Origin: Novosphingobium sp. SG707
Lineage (GTDB): Bacteria; Pseudomonadota; Alphaproteobacteria; Sphingomonadales; Sphingomonadaceae
Length of the DNA stretch: 64,000 bases
Assembly (NCBI RefSeq): GCF_012275515.1
Contig: NZ_JAAZQL010000003.1
Coordinates: 1 to 64,000 of the forward strand
Direction: 5' to 3'
Shown here: in pieces, positions 18,445 to 27,016 of the stretch
How positions within the stretch are numbered: position 1 is the first letter of the stretch
Layout of the letters: each line of letters starts with the position of its first letter
Notes under the pieces: generated by a model
What the model was told of the DNA's origin: nothing
The model's input: only the letters and a program-made list of their open reading frames with translations
Databases searched by the model: none
Position numbers and translations under genes: made by a program

Positions 18445-19535
18445 TGGACCTGTTCCCCTCGCGCACGCTCACGCTCTATTTGTCGCGCCTGTTCATCACG
18501 CGCATTCTGGGCGTGCTGGTGATGCTGGTGCTGGTGCTGCAGGTGCTCGATCTGCTGTCGGAAAGCGGCAATATTCTGGCCCATCCCGGCAATGGCCAGG
18601 CCCAGATCTGGCATTATGTCACTCTGCGCAGCCCCCAATTGGTGGCGCGTTTCCTGCCCTATTCGGTGCTGCTGGCCACACTGTTCACCTTCTTTCCGCT
18701 GAACCAGAACAGCGAGGTGATCGCGATGCGCGCCGCAGGGCTTTCCGCGCATCAGATCCTCGCGCCGATGCTGGCCACCGCGCTGGTTGTTTCGGGCGTC
18801 AGCTTTGCCTTCAACGAGATGGTCGTCACCCGCGTCACTGCCGATCTCAAGGCGTGGCAGAATGTGCAGTTCGGCGAAATTCCCGACGAACCGGCCGAGC
18901 GCACCAACCTCTATCTGGCCGATGGCAACAATATCATCGGCGCCGACACGATGAACGGCAGCGGCAAGGCGATTCGCCTGCACGGGGTCACATGGTATGA
19001 ACGCAATCCGCAGGGCCTGATTACCCGCCGCGTGATTGCCCCGCTGGCCACCTATGCCGCTCCGGGCTGGCGTCTGGAAAAGCCGGAGAGCTTCGATGTG
19101 GCCAGCGCCGCGCTGACCCGCCCCGGCCCGATGGTGGTGGCCAAGGGCATCACCCCGGCCCAGATCGACATCACGCAGGCGGACGCCGACCGCATGAACC
19201 TGTTCCAATTGCACCGCACGATCGAAGCGCTGCGCGCGGGCGGACGGCGGACCTCGGATCTGGAAAGCAAATGGTGGCACAAGATTTCAGGGCCTTTGTC
19301 GGCGCTGCTGATGCCGCTGCTGGGTTCGGTGGCCGCCTTTGGTCTGGCGCGTTCGGGGCAATTGTTCATCCGCGCCATTCTGGGCATGGCGCTGGGCTTT
19401 ACCTATTTCGTGGTCGACAATCTCAGCCTCGCGGTCGGCAATTTTGGCGGTTATCCGCCGCTGGTGGCGGCATGGGCGCCCTTTGTGCTGTTCCTGCTGG
19501 TGGGCGAAACCGTATTGGTGCGGACCGAGGAATAG
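18441..19535 (+). CDS. lptG: Lpt export system permease LptG
   Basis: A 364-residue partner of LptF with the same design: N-terminal helices ('LFITRILGVLVMLVLVLQVL'), a periplasmic domain in the middle, and C-terminal helices ('ISGPLSALLMPLLGSVAAFG', 'LGMALGFTYFVVDNLSLAVG'). 'PYSVLLATLFTFFPLNQNSEV' is the cytoplasmic coupling region that docks on LptB. The ATG overlaps the lptF stop (ATGA). The ATPase gene lptB lies far away at 60394, and lptA and lptC are not in the window. Confidence 0.92.
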   Translation: MMDLFPSRTLTLYLSRLFITRILGVLVMLVLVLQVLDLLSESGNILAHPGNGQAQIWHYVTLRSPQLVARFLPYSVLLATLFTFFPLNQNSEVIAMRAAGLSAHQILAPMLATALVVSGVSFAFNEMVVTRVTADLKAWQNVQFGEIPDEPAERTNLYLADGNNIIGADTMNGSGKAIRLHGVTWYERNPQGLITRRVIAPLATYAAPGWRLEKPESFDVASAALTRPGPMVVAKGITPAQIDITQADADRMNLFQLHRTIEALRAGGRRTSDLESKWWHKISGPLSALLMPLLGSVAAFGLARSGQLFIRAILGMALGFTYFVVDNLSLAVGNFGGYPPLVAAWAPFVLFLLVGETVLVRTEE

Positions 19536-19715
19536 GCCGGTCAAACGCGTTGGCATAAAACGCCCCACCCCCCGCTTTGCCCCGTTTATGCCCCAATTGC
19601 ATGGTCTAGGGCGCGCAAGAGACGAGCGCGCCCTGCTTCCCCTAGATACAGGGGGCCTTGCCCCGTCCGCCTCCGACCTTTAAATATGCGCCAAGACTTT
19701 CGAGGAACCGATCAC

Positions 19716-20600
19716 GTGGCCACCAACAACGCCGCACTGGACGAAGCCAAGCTGCCCTTCTGGAAGCGCTCGCACTATCTCGACCGCATGAATTTGCGCG
19801 ATCTAGTGTTCGCCTATTTCCAGCATTACACGATCATCGCCTATATGGCGCTGGCCGTGGCGGGCTTTGCCGTGTTTGCATGGAACCCCACGGGCCTGTG
19901 GCGCGCGCTGGCCATTGTGGCGGCGGCGGCGGCGGTCTATCCGCTGGTCTGGCATCTGCTGCATCAATATATCCTGCACGGGCAATGGCCGTATAAGTTC
20001 AAATGGCTGGCGGGTACATGGAAGCGCATCCACTATGACCACCATCAGGACCCCAACCATCTGGAGGTGCTGTTTGGCGCGCTGCACACCACCGTGCCGA
20101 CAATCTTTATCGCCACGGCCCCGGTGGGCGCGCTGATCGCTCCGGAAGGCGCGCGGATCGGCGGCGCGGCGCTGGCCTTTTCGATCGGCATCCTGACCAC
20201 CTGCTATTATGAATTCATGCACTGCATCCAGCATCTGGCCTTCAAGCCGAAGTGGAAGTGGGTGCAGCACATGAAGCAGCGCCACAATGAGCACCACTAT
20301 GTGGATGAGGACGGCAATTTCGGGATCACCAATTATTTCTGGGATCACGTGCTGGGCACCTATTACGAAAAGAAGGATCGCCCGGGCCGCAGCCCCACCG
20401 TGTTCAACCTTGGCTATACCGAGGAAGTGGCCAAGAAATACCCCTGGGTGAAGGATCTGTCGGGCGGCATCGCCAGCGACCATCCCCGTCGCCGCGCCAT
20501 CGCCAATGCCAAGAAACTGGCCGCCGAGGCCAAGGCGCCGACCGAGGAACAGATCCTGGCCCACGCCGCCGAAGCGGTGGGCATGGACACCGAAGCCTGA
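19716..20600 (+). CDS. membrane fatty acid hydroxylase / sterol desaturase family protein
   Basis: A 294-residue di-iron membrane enzyme. His clusters are visible in 'WHLLHQYILHG', 'HYDHHQDPNHLE', 'HCIQHLAF' and 'HMKQRHNEHHY', which together give the eight-histidine pattern of this superfamily. Hydrophobic segments at about residues 37-55, 60-80 and 115-155 anchor it. I chose GTG at 19716 because GAGGAA lies 8 bases before it; an ATG at 19686 would add 10 residues but has no ribosome binding site. The next gene on the strand is a GNAT-like acyltransferase. A role in hydroxylating sphingolipid acyl chains is a hypothesis from context. Confidence 0.83.
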   Translation: MATNNAALDEAKLPFWKRSHYLDRMNLRDLVFAYFQHYTIIAYMALAVAGFAVFAWNPTGLWRALAIVAAAAAVYPLVWHLLHQYILHGQWPYKFKWLAGTWKRIHYDHHQDPNHLEVLFGALHTTVPTIFIATAPVGALIAPEGARIGGAALAFSIGILTTCYYEFMHCIQHLAFKPKWKWVQHMKQRHNEHHYVDEDGNFGITNYFWDHVLGTYYEKKDRPGRSPTVFNLGYTEEVAKKYPWVKDLSGGIASDHPRRRAIANAKKLAAEAKAPTEEQILAHAAEAVGMDTEA

Positions 20601-20729
20601 AACACCGGCCCTGATACAAAGTTCATGATGCGAGGGCCTGACCGCCCTCGCATTTTTCTTTTATTCCCGGCGCGCCCCGCTACACATCGCCGCCATAGCC
20701 GCGCCACAAGCCACAGGGAGAACCGCCAC

Positions 20730-21881
20730 ATGACCGCCATCACCATCACGCCCGCCAATTCCAAGGCCGAGCGCGCGCAATGGGTGGATTATGTCTATGT
20801 GGCCAATGCGGGCGATCCCAATTTCGTGCCGCAATTGCGGATGGAAGAAATCGAGAAGGTGACGCCCGGCGGCAATCCTTTCCATGAACATGCCGATTGC
20901 CAATTGCTGCTGGCGCGGCGCGGCGGGCGGATCGTGGGCCGCATTGCCGCAATCGTCGACCATCAGGCCACCGGCATGCCCGTCGAACAGGGCATGGGCC
21001 CGGGCACCGGCAATTGGGGCGCGCTGGAGGCCGAGACGCAGGAAATCGCCCATATCCTGATCGCCAGCGCCGAGGACTGGCTGCGGGTCAAGGGCATGCA
21101 CCGGGTGCTGGCGCCGATGAACCTGTCGGTGTGGGAAGAGCCGGGCCTGCTGGTCAAGGGCCACGACCATCCGCCCACGGTGATGATGGGCCACCAGAAC
21201 GCCAAGTTCCAGCCCTGGATCGAGGCGGCCGGATACACGCCCGCCAAGATGCTCAACACCTATGAACTGGACATCACGCAGGAATTCCCGCCGCTGATCC
21301 AGCGCATCGTCAAATCGGGCGAGAAGAACCCGCGCATCAACATTCGCGGCGTCAATCTGAAGGAATTCGACAAGGAAGCCGCGATCATCCTCGACATCCT
21401 GAATGATGCGTGGAGCGACAATTGGGGCTTTGTTCCAATCACCGACAGCGAAGTGGCCTATACGGGCAAGAAGCTGAAGCCGCTGGTTAAATCCGATCTG
21501 GTGCAGATTGCCGAATATGATGGCGAACCGGTCGCCTTCATGATGACCCTGCCCGATATGAATGAAGTGTTGAAGAAGATCGGGCCCAAGCCCTCGCCGC
21601 TGGGCTGGATTCGCCTGTTGCTGTGGATCTGGCGCCCGCGCGTGCGCACGATGCGCGTGCCCTTGATGGGCGTGCGCAAGCGGCTGCAATCGAGCCGCAT
21701 GGCCAGCCAGCTCGCCTTTATGATGATCGAATATATCCGCCGCAATTCGGTGGCCAATTATGGCGCCAGCCGGGGCGAAATCGGCTGGATCCTTGATGAC
21801 AATCAGGGGATGAATTCGATCGCGCGTGAAATCCATTCCACCGTGAACAAGGAATATCAGATCTATCAAAAGGATCTGTGA
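20730..21881 (+). CDS. GNAT-fold N-acyltransferase-like protein (possible ceramide synthase)
   Basis: A 383-residue protein of a conserved alphaproteobacterial family often labelled only as hypothetical or N-acetyltransferase. 'CQLLLARRGGRIVGRIAAIVD' is a GNAT-like strand pair. 'NPFHEHADCQL' gives a possible active-site His/Asp cluster. The middle ('MNLSVWEEPGLLVKG') and the C-terminal half are shared family blocks. GGGAG lies 9 bases before the ATG at 20730. Bacterial ceramide synthase of Caulobacter belongs to a GNAT-related family of similar size, and the neighbour is a fatty acid hydroxylase. Substrate assignment here is therefore plausible but untested. Confidence 0.7.
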   Translation: MTAITITPANSKAERAQWVDYVYVANAGDPNFVPQLRMEEIEKVTPGGNPFHEHADCQLLLARRGGRIVGRIAAIVDHQATGMPVEQGMGPGTGNWGALEAETQEIAHILIASAEDWLRVKGMHRVLAPMNLSVWEEPGLLVKGHDHPPTVMMGHQNAKFQPWIEAAGYTPAKMLNTYELDITQEFPPLIQRIVKSGEKNPRINIRGVNLKEFDKEAAIILDILNDAWSDNWGFVPITDSEVAYTGKKLKPLVKSDLVQIAEYDGEPVAFMMTLPDMNEVLKKIGPKPSPLGWIRLLLWIWRPRVRTMRVPLMGVRKRLQSSRMASQLAFMMIEYIRRNSVANYGASRGEIGWILDDNQGMNSIAREIHSTVNKEYQIYQKDL

Positions 21882-21929
21882 GAGGTCTTTGGGGGTTGCT
21901 GCCTTGGCCCGCCCCTTTTCCCCACCCAT

Positions 21930-22024
21930 AAATTAGAAGGCCCTTGCTCTGGGGGGAGCAAGGGCCTTCACGGGATCGCGTCACCGCCGCGCTAGGACGG
22001 GAGGGGGGTCTGCAACGGTGACAT
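21930..22024 (-). ncRNA. candidate EcfG-dependent C-rich sRNA (GsrN-like)
   Basis: Read on the minus strand from about 22024, the first bases form an 11-bp stem (22012-22022 with 21980-21990, two G-U pairs). It closes a ~21-base loop holding CCCCCCUCCC. After a short linker, a 13-bp hairpin (21936-21969, arm GAAGGCCCTTGCT) with a CCCCCC-containing loop is followed by a U-rich tail. On the plus strand the same hairpin has no U-run, so it works as a minus-strand terminator. A perfect EcfG promoter lies directly upstream. The layout resembles Caulobacter GsrN, a stress sRNA with a C-rich 5' loop. Existence of the transcript is inferred. Confidence 0.6.
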
Positions 22025-22030
22025 AGGGGA

Positions 22031-22055
22031 AACGCAGGTCTCAAAATTTGGTTCC
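22031..22055 (-). promoter_or_regulatory. EcfG-type promoter of the C-rich sRNA
   Basis: On the minus strand GGAAC (22055-22051), 16 bases, then CGTT (22034-22031): an exact match to the alphaproteobacterial EcfG consensus. On the plus strand the same bases read GGAAA...GGTT, a poorer match that could weakly serve phyR. Confidence 0.7.
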
Positions 22056-22175
22056 CGTATTTTTGAAAATTATTTTCGTCATGGCGCAAATGATCGCAAT
22101 TGCTAAGGTGCAAGGCCGTCCGATCCGCTCTATGTATCGGAAAAGGCGGGCGCCTGCCGCTGGTTGAGGGTCAAT

Positions 22176-22940
22176 ATGCCTTTGGGAACTGAAATCGCAT
22201 CGCATTTGCCCTTTCTGCGGCGCTATGCCCGCGCGCTGACCGGGGATCAGCAAGCCGGCGATGGTCTGGTGCGCCGCCTGCTGGAAATGGCGCTGGCCGA
22301 ACCGGAATTGCGCGCGCGGTTGAGCGGGGGACGCCTGCCGCTTTATCGCGCCTTCTCCGACCTGTTCGCCGCGCAGGAAACGCCCCGCTCCTCCACGTCG
22401 CGCGCGCCCGCCGATCTGCGGCTTGGCCGGATCGCCCCGCTGGCCCGTCAGGCGCTGCTGCTCACCACGGTCGAGGATTTCAACACCACGCAGGCCGCCC
22501 ATATTCTCGACCTGTCAGTGGAGGAGACCGCCGATCTGGCGCGCGGCGCAGTGGCCGATATCGCCCGCGACAGCGCCACCAGCGTGCTGGTGATCGAGGA
22601 TGAGCCGCTGATCGCGATGCAGCTCGAAACGCTGGTCACCAGCATGGGCCACAGCATTTTCGGCACCGCCGCCACGCGCGCGCAGGCGCAAAAACTGATG
22701 GCAAAGGGCGTGCCCGGTCTGGTGCTGGCCGATATTCAACTGGCCGACGGGTCATCCGGGCTGGATGCGGTGGCCGATCTGCTGGCGGTGGCCGATGTGC
22801 CGGTGATCTTCATCACCGCCTTTCCCGAAAGGCTGCTGACCGGCGACGGGCCGGAGCCGACCTGGCTGATCACCAAGCCCTTCCGCGAGGATTCCGTGCA
22901 GGCCGCCATGGCGCAGGCGCTGTTTTTCCGTCAGAGCTGA
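22176..22940 (+). CDS. phyR: general stress response anti-anti-sigma response regulator
   Basis: A 254-residue PhyR. The N-terminal ~120 residues mimic an ECF sigma factor (sigma2-like 'FLRRYARALTGDQQAGDGLV', sigma4-like 'ALLLTTVEDFNTTQAAHILD'). The C-terminal part is a receiver domain with 'VLVIEDEPLIAMQLE', the phospho-acceptor Asp in 'LVLADIQL' and 'ITKPF' carrying the conserved Lys. When phosphorylated, PhyR binds NepR through the sigma-like part and frees EcfG. I chose the ATG at 22176, 5 bases after GAGGG. The gene runs tail-to-tail into phyK with a 10-base overlap. Confidence 0.95.
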   Translation: MPLGTEIASHLPFLRRYARALTGDQQAGDGLVRRLLEMALAEPELRARLSGGRLPLYRAFSDLFAAQETPRSSTSRAPADLRLGRIAPLARQALLLTTVEDFNTTQAAHILDLSVEETADLARGAVADIARDSATSVLVIEDEPLIAMQLETLVTSMGHSIFGTAATRAQAQKLMAKGVPGLVLADIQLADGSSGLDAVADLLAVADVPVIFITAFPERLLTGDGPEPTWLITKPFREDSVQAAMAQALFFRQS

Positions 22941-24610
22941 TCGGCGCCTTCCGCCCGTTTGGCCCGCATCTTGAACATGGCGGGCGGGCGCAAGGGCAGC
23001 AGCATCTCGCAGCGCACCCCGTTGCGGGCAAAGACCAGCTCGAACCGCTCGCCCAATTCGTGGGCGAGGATTCGCTCGATCAGCTCGGTGCCAAAGCCGC
23101 GCGGGCGCGCTTCGGGCACAGGCGGCCCGCCGCTTTCCGCCCAGCGCACCCGCACCCGGTCCGTGCCGAACAGCGCCCAGCGGATCGACACCCGCGCGCC
23201 CTCCACCGAGAGCGCCCCATATTTGCTGGCATTGGTGGCCAGTTCATGCATCGCCAGCCCCAGCGAAAGCGCATCATTGGGCGCCAGTTCGACATCGGGC
23301 CCTTCGAGCAGCACGGTGTCCCCCCGCGCATAGGGGGCCAGTTCCGCCTCGACCACGCCGCGCAAGGGTGTCGTGCCCCAATTGCTGGCAATCAGCAGAT
23401 CATGCGTGGCCGAGAGCGCGCGGATGCGCCCTTCCAGCGCATCGGCAAATTCATTGAGCGCGGGCGAAGTCGGATCGCTGCCCCGCCGCCGGGTCAGGGC
23501 GATGATCGAGAGCACATTGGCCAGCGTGTTCTTGACCCGGTGGTTCAATTCGCGGCTCAACACCCCCCGGATCGAGGCCTGTTCGCGCAGCCATGCCAGC
23601 GAGGCGCGATCCTCGGAGGCCTGCCGCGCGACCAGCCAGGCCATGCCCCCCAGCAGCCCCGCCACCACCGAACCCAGCGCCAGCGTGATGATCGCCACCT
23701 TGGACAGGCCGGGCGCGGCCGGGGCGCTGACCACCAGCACCATCGGGCGATGGGCCACCATCACCGGAACCTGTACCGGTCCGTCGCTGCCCCCCGGCGG
23801 CCCCACCTGCGCCAGCAGACGATCGGGCCGCACAGCGCCGTCATAGAGCGAAACGGAAAAATCCGTCACCGGCTCCAGCTCGATCACCGATTGCAAAAAG
23901 ACCTGGGCATTGAAAGGCGCGCCCAGAACGCCGCGCATCCGCCCCGTCGCTTTGTCGAACAGCGGCATATAGATGAGGAACCCAGGCCATGCGGGCCGCC
24001 CGCGATCCATGGCCAGCCGGATCGGCCCGGTGGCGATGGGCCGTTTCTCGCGCTCGGCCCGGTCGATCGCGGTGCGACGCTGGATTTCGGAATACATGTC
24101 ATAGCCATAGGACAGGCGGCGGCGCGGCGTGGGGTCGCCCAGATAGGTGACGGGCGTGAGCATCCGCGCGCCCGGCGCCGGGGCGGGATGGACGGTGTAA
24201 TTCGCCATCCCTTCGGCGCGGCGCGCGGCTTCAAAGGCGGGGATCTGAGCGGGGGTAATCGCCTCGGCCCAACTGATACCTTCGGAGCCGCGATATTCTT
24301 CGTCGCCCGACAATTCCTGCGACAGGGCGATGAATTCGGCCTGCGTCATACCCCGGCGCTTTTCCAGCAACAGGGCCGCCGCGCGCAGATAGGCGGTATG
24401 CGCATTGACCCGCCGCCCCAGCGAAGCGCCCACCACGCTGGCCGCAGCGCGGGCCTGCTGCTGACGCTGGCGGTATTCGGTGCGTTCGGTGGTATAGGCG
24501 TAAACCAGGCTGGCCAGCATCGCCAGCGCAAAACCCGCTATCGGCAGGGCGCGCGGCATGCGTTCATACCACCCCTGCGCGCCTACCTTGTCTGCAATAA
24601 TGCGATCCAA
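22931..24610 (-). CDS. phyK: CHASE-domain sensor histidine kinase of the stress response (PhyK-like)
   Basis: A 559-residue membrane kinase. A membrane helix (~20-38) is followed by a periplasmic CHASE sensor domain (~60-270), a second helix ('VAIITLALGSVVAGLLGGMAWLV'), and an HWE/HisKA_2 kinase. The phospho-His lies in 'SRELNHRVKNTLANVLSI', and ATP-binding boxes include 'LAMHELATNASKYGALS' and 'GFGTELIERIL'. It is expected to phosphorylate PhyR. The start is uncertain. TTG at 24610 has AAGGGG 6 bases upstream; the ATG at 24559 would cut 17 residues. The open frame upstream runs antisense to nepR and ecfG and is not coding. Confidence 0.88.
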   Translation of the reverse strand: MDRIIADKVGAQGWYERMPRALPIAGFALAMLASLVYAYTTERTEYRQRQQQARAAASVVGASLGRRVNAHTAYLRAAALLLEKRRGMTQAEFIALSQELSGDEEYRGSEGISWAEAITPAQIPAFEAARRAEGMANYTVHPAPAPGARMLTPVTYLGDPTPRRRLSYGYDMYSEIQRRTAIDRAEREKRPIATGPIRLAMDRGRPAWPGFLIYMPLFDKATGRMRGVLGAPFNAQVFLQSVIELEPVTDFSVSLYDGAVRPDRLLAQVGPPGGSDGPVQVPVMVAHRPMVLVVSAPAAPGLSKVAIITLALGSVVAGLLGGMAWLVARQASEDRASLAWLREQASIRGVLSRELNHRVKNTLANVLSIIALTRRRGSDPTSPALNEFADALEGRIRALSATHDLLIASNWGTTPLRGVVEAELAPYARGDTVLLEGPDVELAPNDALSLGLAMHELATNASKYGALSVEGARVSIRWALFGTDRVRVRWAESGGPPVPEARPRGFGTELIERILAHELGERFELVFARNGVRCEMLLPLRPPAMFKMRAKRAEGADQL

Positions 24611-24677
24611 AACGCGCCCCTTACCCCGCCAATTGTGCCACTTTGCAACGCCATCATGCAACAAACGGTTGCGCGTG

Positions 24678-24702
24678 GGAACCAAGCTGGGCAAGCTTCG
24701 TT
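24678..24702 (+). promoter_or_regulatory. EcfG-type promoter of nepR-ecfG
   Basis: GGAAC (24678-24682), 16 bases, CGTT (24699-24702): exact consensus. The site is part of a near-palindrome (GGGAAC ... GTTCCC), so a weaker divergent start towards phyK is possible. Self-activation of the sigma gene is normal for this system. Confidence 0.75.
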
Positions 24703-24843
24703 CCCGTCCCTGCAAGTTTATGCGGGATTGGCGGATTGGGCGGGGGCGCTCAAATTGGGCAGATTGATGTGAATCGCGAGCAAAAGCCACGCAGTGCTGA
24801 TTTATCGGGCGATATTGTTGCCGGATCGCCCGTTCCGGGCGAG

Positions 24844-25023
24844 ATGGGGGCGAAACCCGAGGCCGGGCATGAAACCGGAAATACCGAACGCAAGGACGGC
24901 GGCATGGACGAGGCGCCGCCGTGGGCTGCTCCCTTGCGCGACATGTATCAACAGGTGGTCGAAGAGCCGCTGCCCGATTTCCTGTCCGATCTGCTGTCCC
25001 GGCTCGACCGCGACGCCGAATGA
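24844..25023 (+). CDS. nepR: anti-sigma factor NepR
   Basis: A 59-residue anti-sigma factor. The conserved part is 'LRDMYQQVVEEPLPDFLSDL' and the following 'LSRLDRD', the two helices that clamp EcfG or, when stress is sensed, the sigma-like part of PhyR. The start is uncertain. ATG at 24844 gives 59 residues; a GTG at about 24769 would give 84, and an ATG at 24904 only 39. The stop overlaps the ecfG start (ATGA), so the anti-sigma and sigma factors are translationally coupled. An EcfG promoter lies upstream. Confidence 0.88.
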   Translation: MGAKPEAGHETGNTERKDGGMDEAPPWAAPLRDMYQQVVEEPLPDFLSDLLSRLDRDAE

Positions 25024-25598
25024 GCAAGGTCGAAGCCCAGCCGCCGGATTTCAAGCGAGAGCTGACGCAGGTCGTGCCGCATCTGCGCGCCTTTGCGCGC
25101 GGGCTTTGCGGGCGGCCCGATCTGGCCGACGATCTGGTGCAGGACACGCTGCTGCGCGCATGGGCCGCGCGCGACCGCTTTGTGCCGGGCACCTCGATCC
25201 GGGCCTGGACCTTCACGATCCTGCGCAATGCATGGTTTACCGAAATGCGGCGCAACCGCTTTCGCGCCGACTATGACGAAACCGTCGCCGACCGTATCCT
25301 GACCTCGCCCGCGGGGCAGGAAGCGCCGCTGCATCTGGCCGATCTGTCACGGGCCTTGATGGAACTGCCCGCTGAAAGACGCGAAGCGCTGCTGCTGGTG
25401 GGCGCGGGCGGCTTTTCCTATGAGGAAGCGGCTGCGATCTGCGGCTGCGCAGTGGGCACGATCAAGAGCCGGGTGGGCCGAGGCCGCGCGCAATTGACCG
25501 CGATGATCGAGGAAGGCCGCATCCCCACGCGCGGCAATGCCAGCGAGAGCAGCCAGGCGCTGATGGCCGAACTCGACCGGATTACGCCCAAGGATTAA
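25020..25598 (+). CDS. ecfG: ECF sigma factor EcfG (general stress response)
   Basis: A 192-residue ECF sigma factor. Region 2 spans about residues 12-80, with 'HLRAFARGLCGRPDLADDLV' and 'RAWTFTILRNAWFTEMRR'. Region 4 covers ~110-165, with 'LPAERREALLLVGAGGFSYE' and the helix-turn-helix 'EEAAAICGCAVGTIKSRVGR'. Free EcfG directs RNA polymerase to GGAAC-N16/17-CGTT promoters; two such sites occur at this locus. Start overlaps the nepR stop. Its TAA shares the palindrome TTAA with the TAA of the convergent carrier gene. Confidence 0.95.
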   Translation: MSKVEAQPPDFKRELTQVVPHLRAFARGLCGRPDLADDLVQDTLLRAWAARDRFVPGTSIRAWTFTILRNAWFTEMRRNRFRADYDETVADRILTSPAGQEAPLHLADLSRALMELPAERREALLLVGAGGFSYEEAAAICGCAVGTIKSRVGRGRAQLTAMIEEGRIPTRGNASESSQALMAELDRITPKD

Positions 25599-26866
25599 TC
25601 CTGACGCCCGGCCCTGTCCACGCTGCTGGTCACGGCCACATCCATGAACACATTGCCCAGCGTGCGCATCAGATCGGGCAACATCTCGACCGCCACCAAC
25701 AGCGCCAGCGGTCCTACCGGCACGCCCATGGCAATCGCCACCGGGCCGATGGACAGCACAAAGCTGATCGATCCGGGCAGCGATGGCGTACCAAGTTCCG
25801 TCAACGCCGCCACCGCGATCCCCGCCAGCATCGCCGAAACGCCCAGCGGCGTCCCGGTCAGATGCGCGACATAGACCACCACCGCCAGATTCATCGCCGG
25901 CCCCGTGGCGCGGAACAGCGCCACACACAAAGGCAGGCTGAATTCCGCGCTGGACGAACGAATGCCAAGGCGCGAACAGGCCGACAGCATCGCGGGCAGG
26001 CTGGCCAGCGAGCTTTGCGTCGAGGCCGCCACCACCGACACCGGCAGCATCGAGCGCAAATATTGCCCCAGCGCCAACCGCCCCGCCACCACCGCAATCA
26101 CCGGCGCGGCCAGCAGCACCAAGCCGCCAATCCCCGCCACCAGCGTGACATAATGCGCCAGCGCCCCCAGCGCCGCCGTCCCGGTCTTCACCGCCAACCC
26201 CAGCGCCAGCGCAAACACGCCGATGGGCGCAATCGACAAAACCCAGCCGATCATCACCATCATAATGCCCGCCAACGCCTCAAAGAAGCCGATCATGTGG
26301 CGGCGCGGCCCTTCGGGCAATTTGCCCATGGCCAGCGCGAAAATGGCAAAGAACACCACCACCGGCAGCATCTCTCCCCCCGCCGCCGCCGTCGCGATAT
26401 TGGAGGGCAGCACCGCCAGCAGAAATTCCGACAGACCCGGCACCGGCCCTGCACTTTGCGCCGTGCTGCCCGCAAGAGCGCCCGCCGCCGCGCCAGGGAT
26501 CGGCCACATGTCCAGCCACAGCGGCATGACCACCACGGCCACCGCGCCGCTGACCAGATAGAAGCCCAGGATCCAGAAGATCGCCCGCCGCGCCATGGCC
26601 CCCGCCCGCGCCGCCGCCGCCGTCTGTACCAGACCCAGCACCAGCAACGCCACCACCAGCGGCAGGATCGTCATCTGCAAACCCTTGAGCCACAAGGTGC
26701 CAAGCGGTTCGATCACCCGCACCACCGGCAAGGCCGCAGGAAAGCGTGACAGCACCAGCCCGCACACCAGCCCCGCCCCCAGCGCCACCAACGCGCCCAG
26801 CGAGGCCACCCGGATCTCCGGCAGGTTGAAACCGCCCTTTTCCGCCTGCTCAACCTGATCCGTCAA
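25595..26866 (-). CDS. dicarboxylate/amino acid:cation symporter (DAACS/SDF family)
   Basis: A 423-residue membrane carrier with ~8 helices and two re-entrant loops. Family marks are 'LKGLQMTILPLVVALLVLGL' in helix 2-3, the Ser-rich hairpin 'VVAASTQSSLASLPAML', and the ion/substrate region 'RATGPAMNLAVVVYVAHL'. 'LTELGTPSLPGSISF' follows as the second hairpin. Substrates in the family are C4-dicarboxylates, glutamate or aspartate coupled to H+ or Na+; which applies here cannot be told. I kept the TTG at 26866 because AGGGG lies 6 bases upstream and no good ATG or GTG occurs nearby. The gene is divergent from glmM. Confidence 0.85.
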   Translation of the reverse strand: MTDQVEQAEKGGFNLPEIRVASLGALVALGAGLVCGLVLSRFPAALPVVRVIEPLGTLWLKGLQMTILPLVVALLVLGLVQTAAAARAGAMARRAIFWILGFYLVSGAVAVVVMPLWLDMWPIPGAAAGALAGSTAQSAGPVPGLSEFLLAVLPSNIATAAAGGEMLPVVVFFAIFALAMGKLPEGPRRHMIGFFEALAGIMMVMIGWVLSIAPIGVFALALGLAVKTGTAALGALAHYVTLVAGIGGLVLLAAPVIAVVAGRLALGQYLRSMLPVSVVAASTQSSLASLPAMLSACSRLGIRSSSAEFSLPLCVALFRATGPAMNLAVVVYVAHLTGTPLGVSAMLAGIAVAALTELGTPSLPGSISFVLSIGPVAIAMGVPVGPLALLVAVEMLPDLMRTLGNVFMDVAVTSSVDRAGRQD

Positions 26867-27016
26867 CGAATGCCCCTGTGGTTTACCATTGCCCGCCTTA
26901 CCATTGTTTGCGTGACATTAACTTCGCCGCGTCACATAGCAAGGCAAGCTGCGCGTGCCATGCCCGGAACAGCATGAGCGATGCGCAAAAAGACGGATCG
27001 GTTTGAGGGCAAACGA

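Noticed and set aside
22026..22056. EcfG promoter for phyR on the plus strand
   Set aside because: The plus strand reads GGAAA and GGTT, not GGAAC and CGTT; the exact match is on the minus strand. Kept only as a weak possibility.
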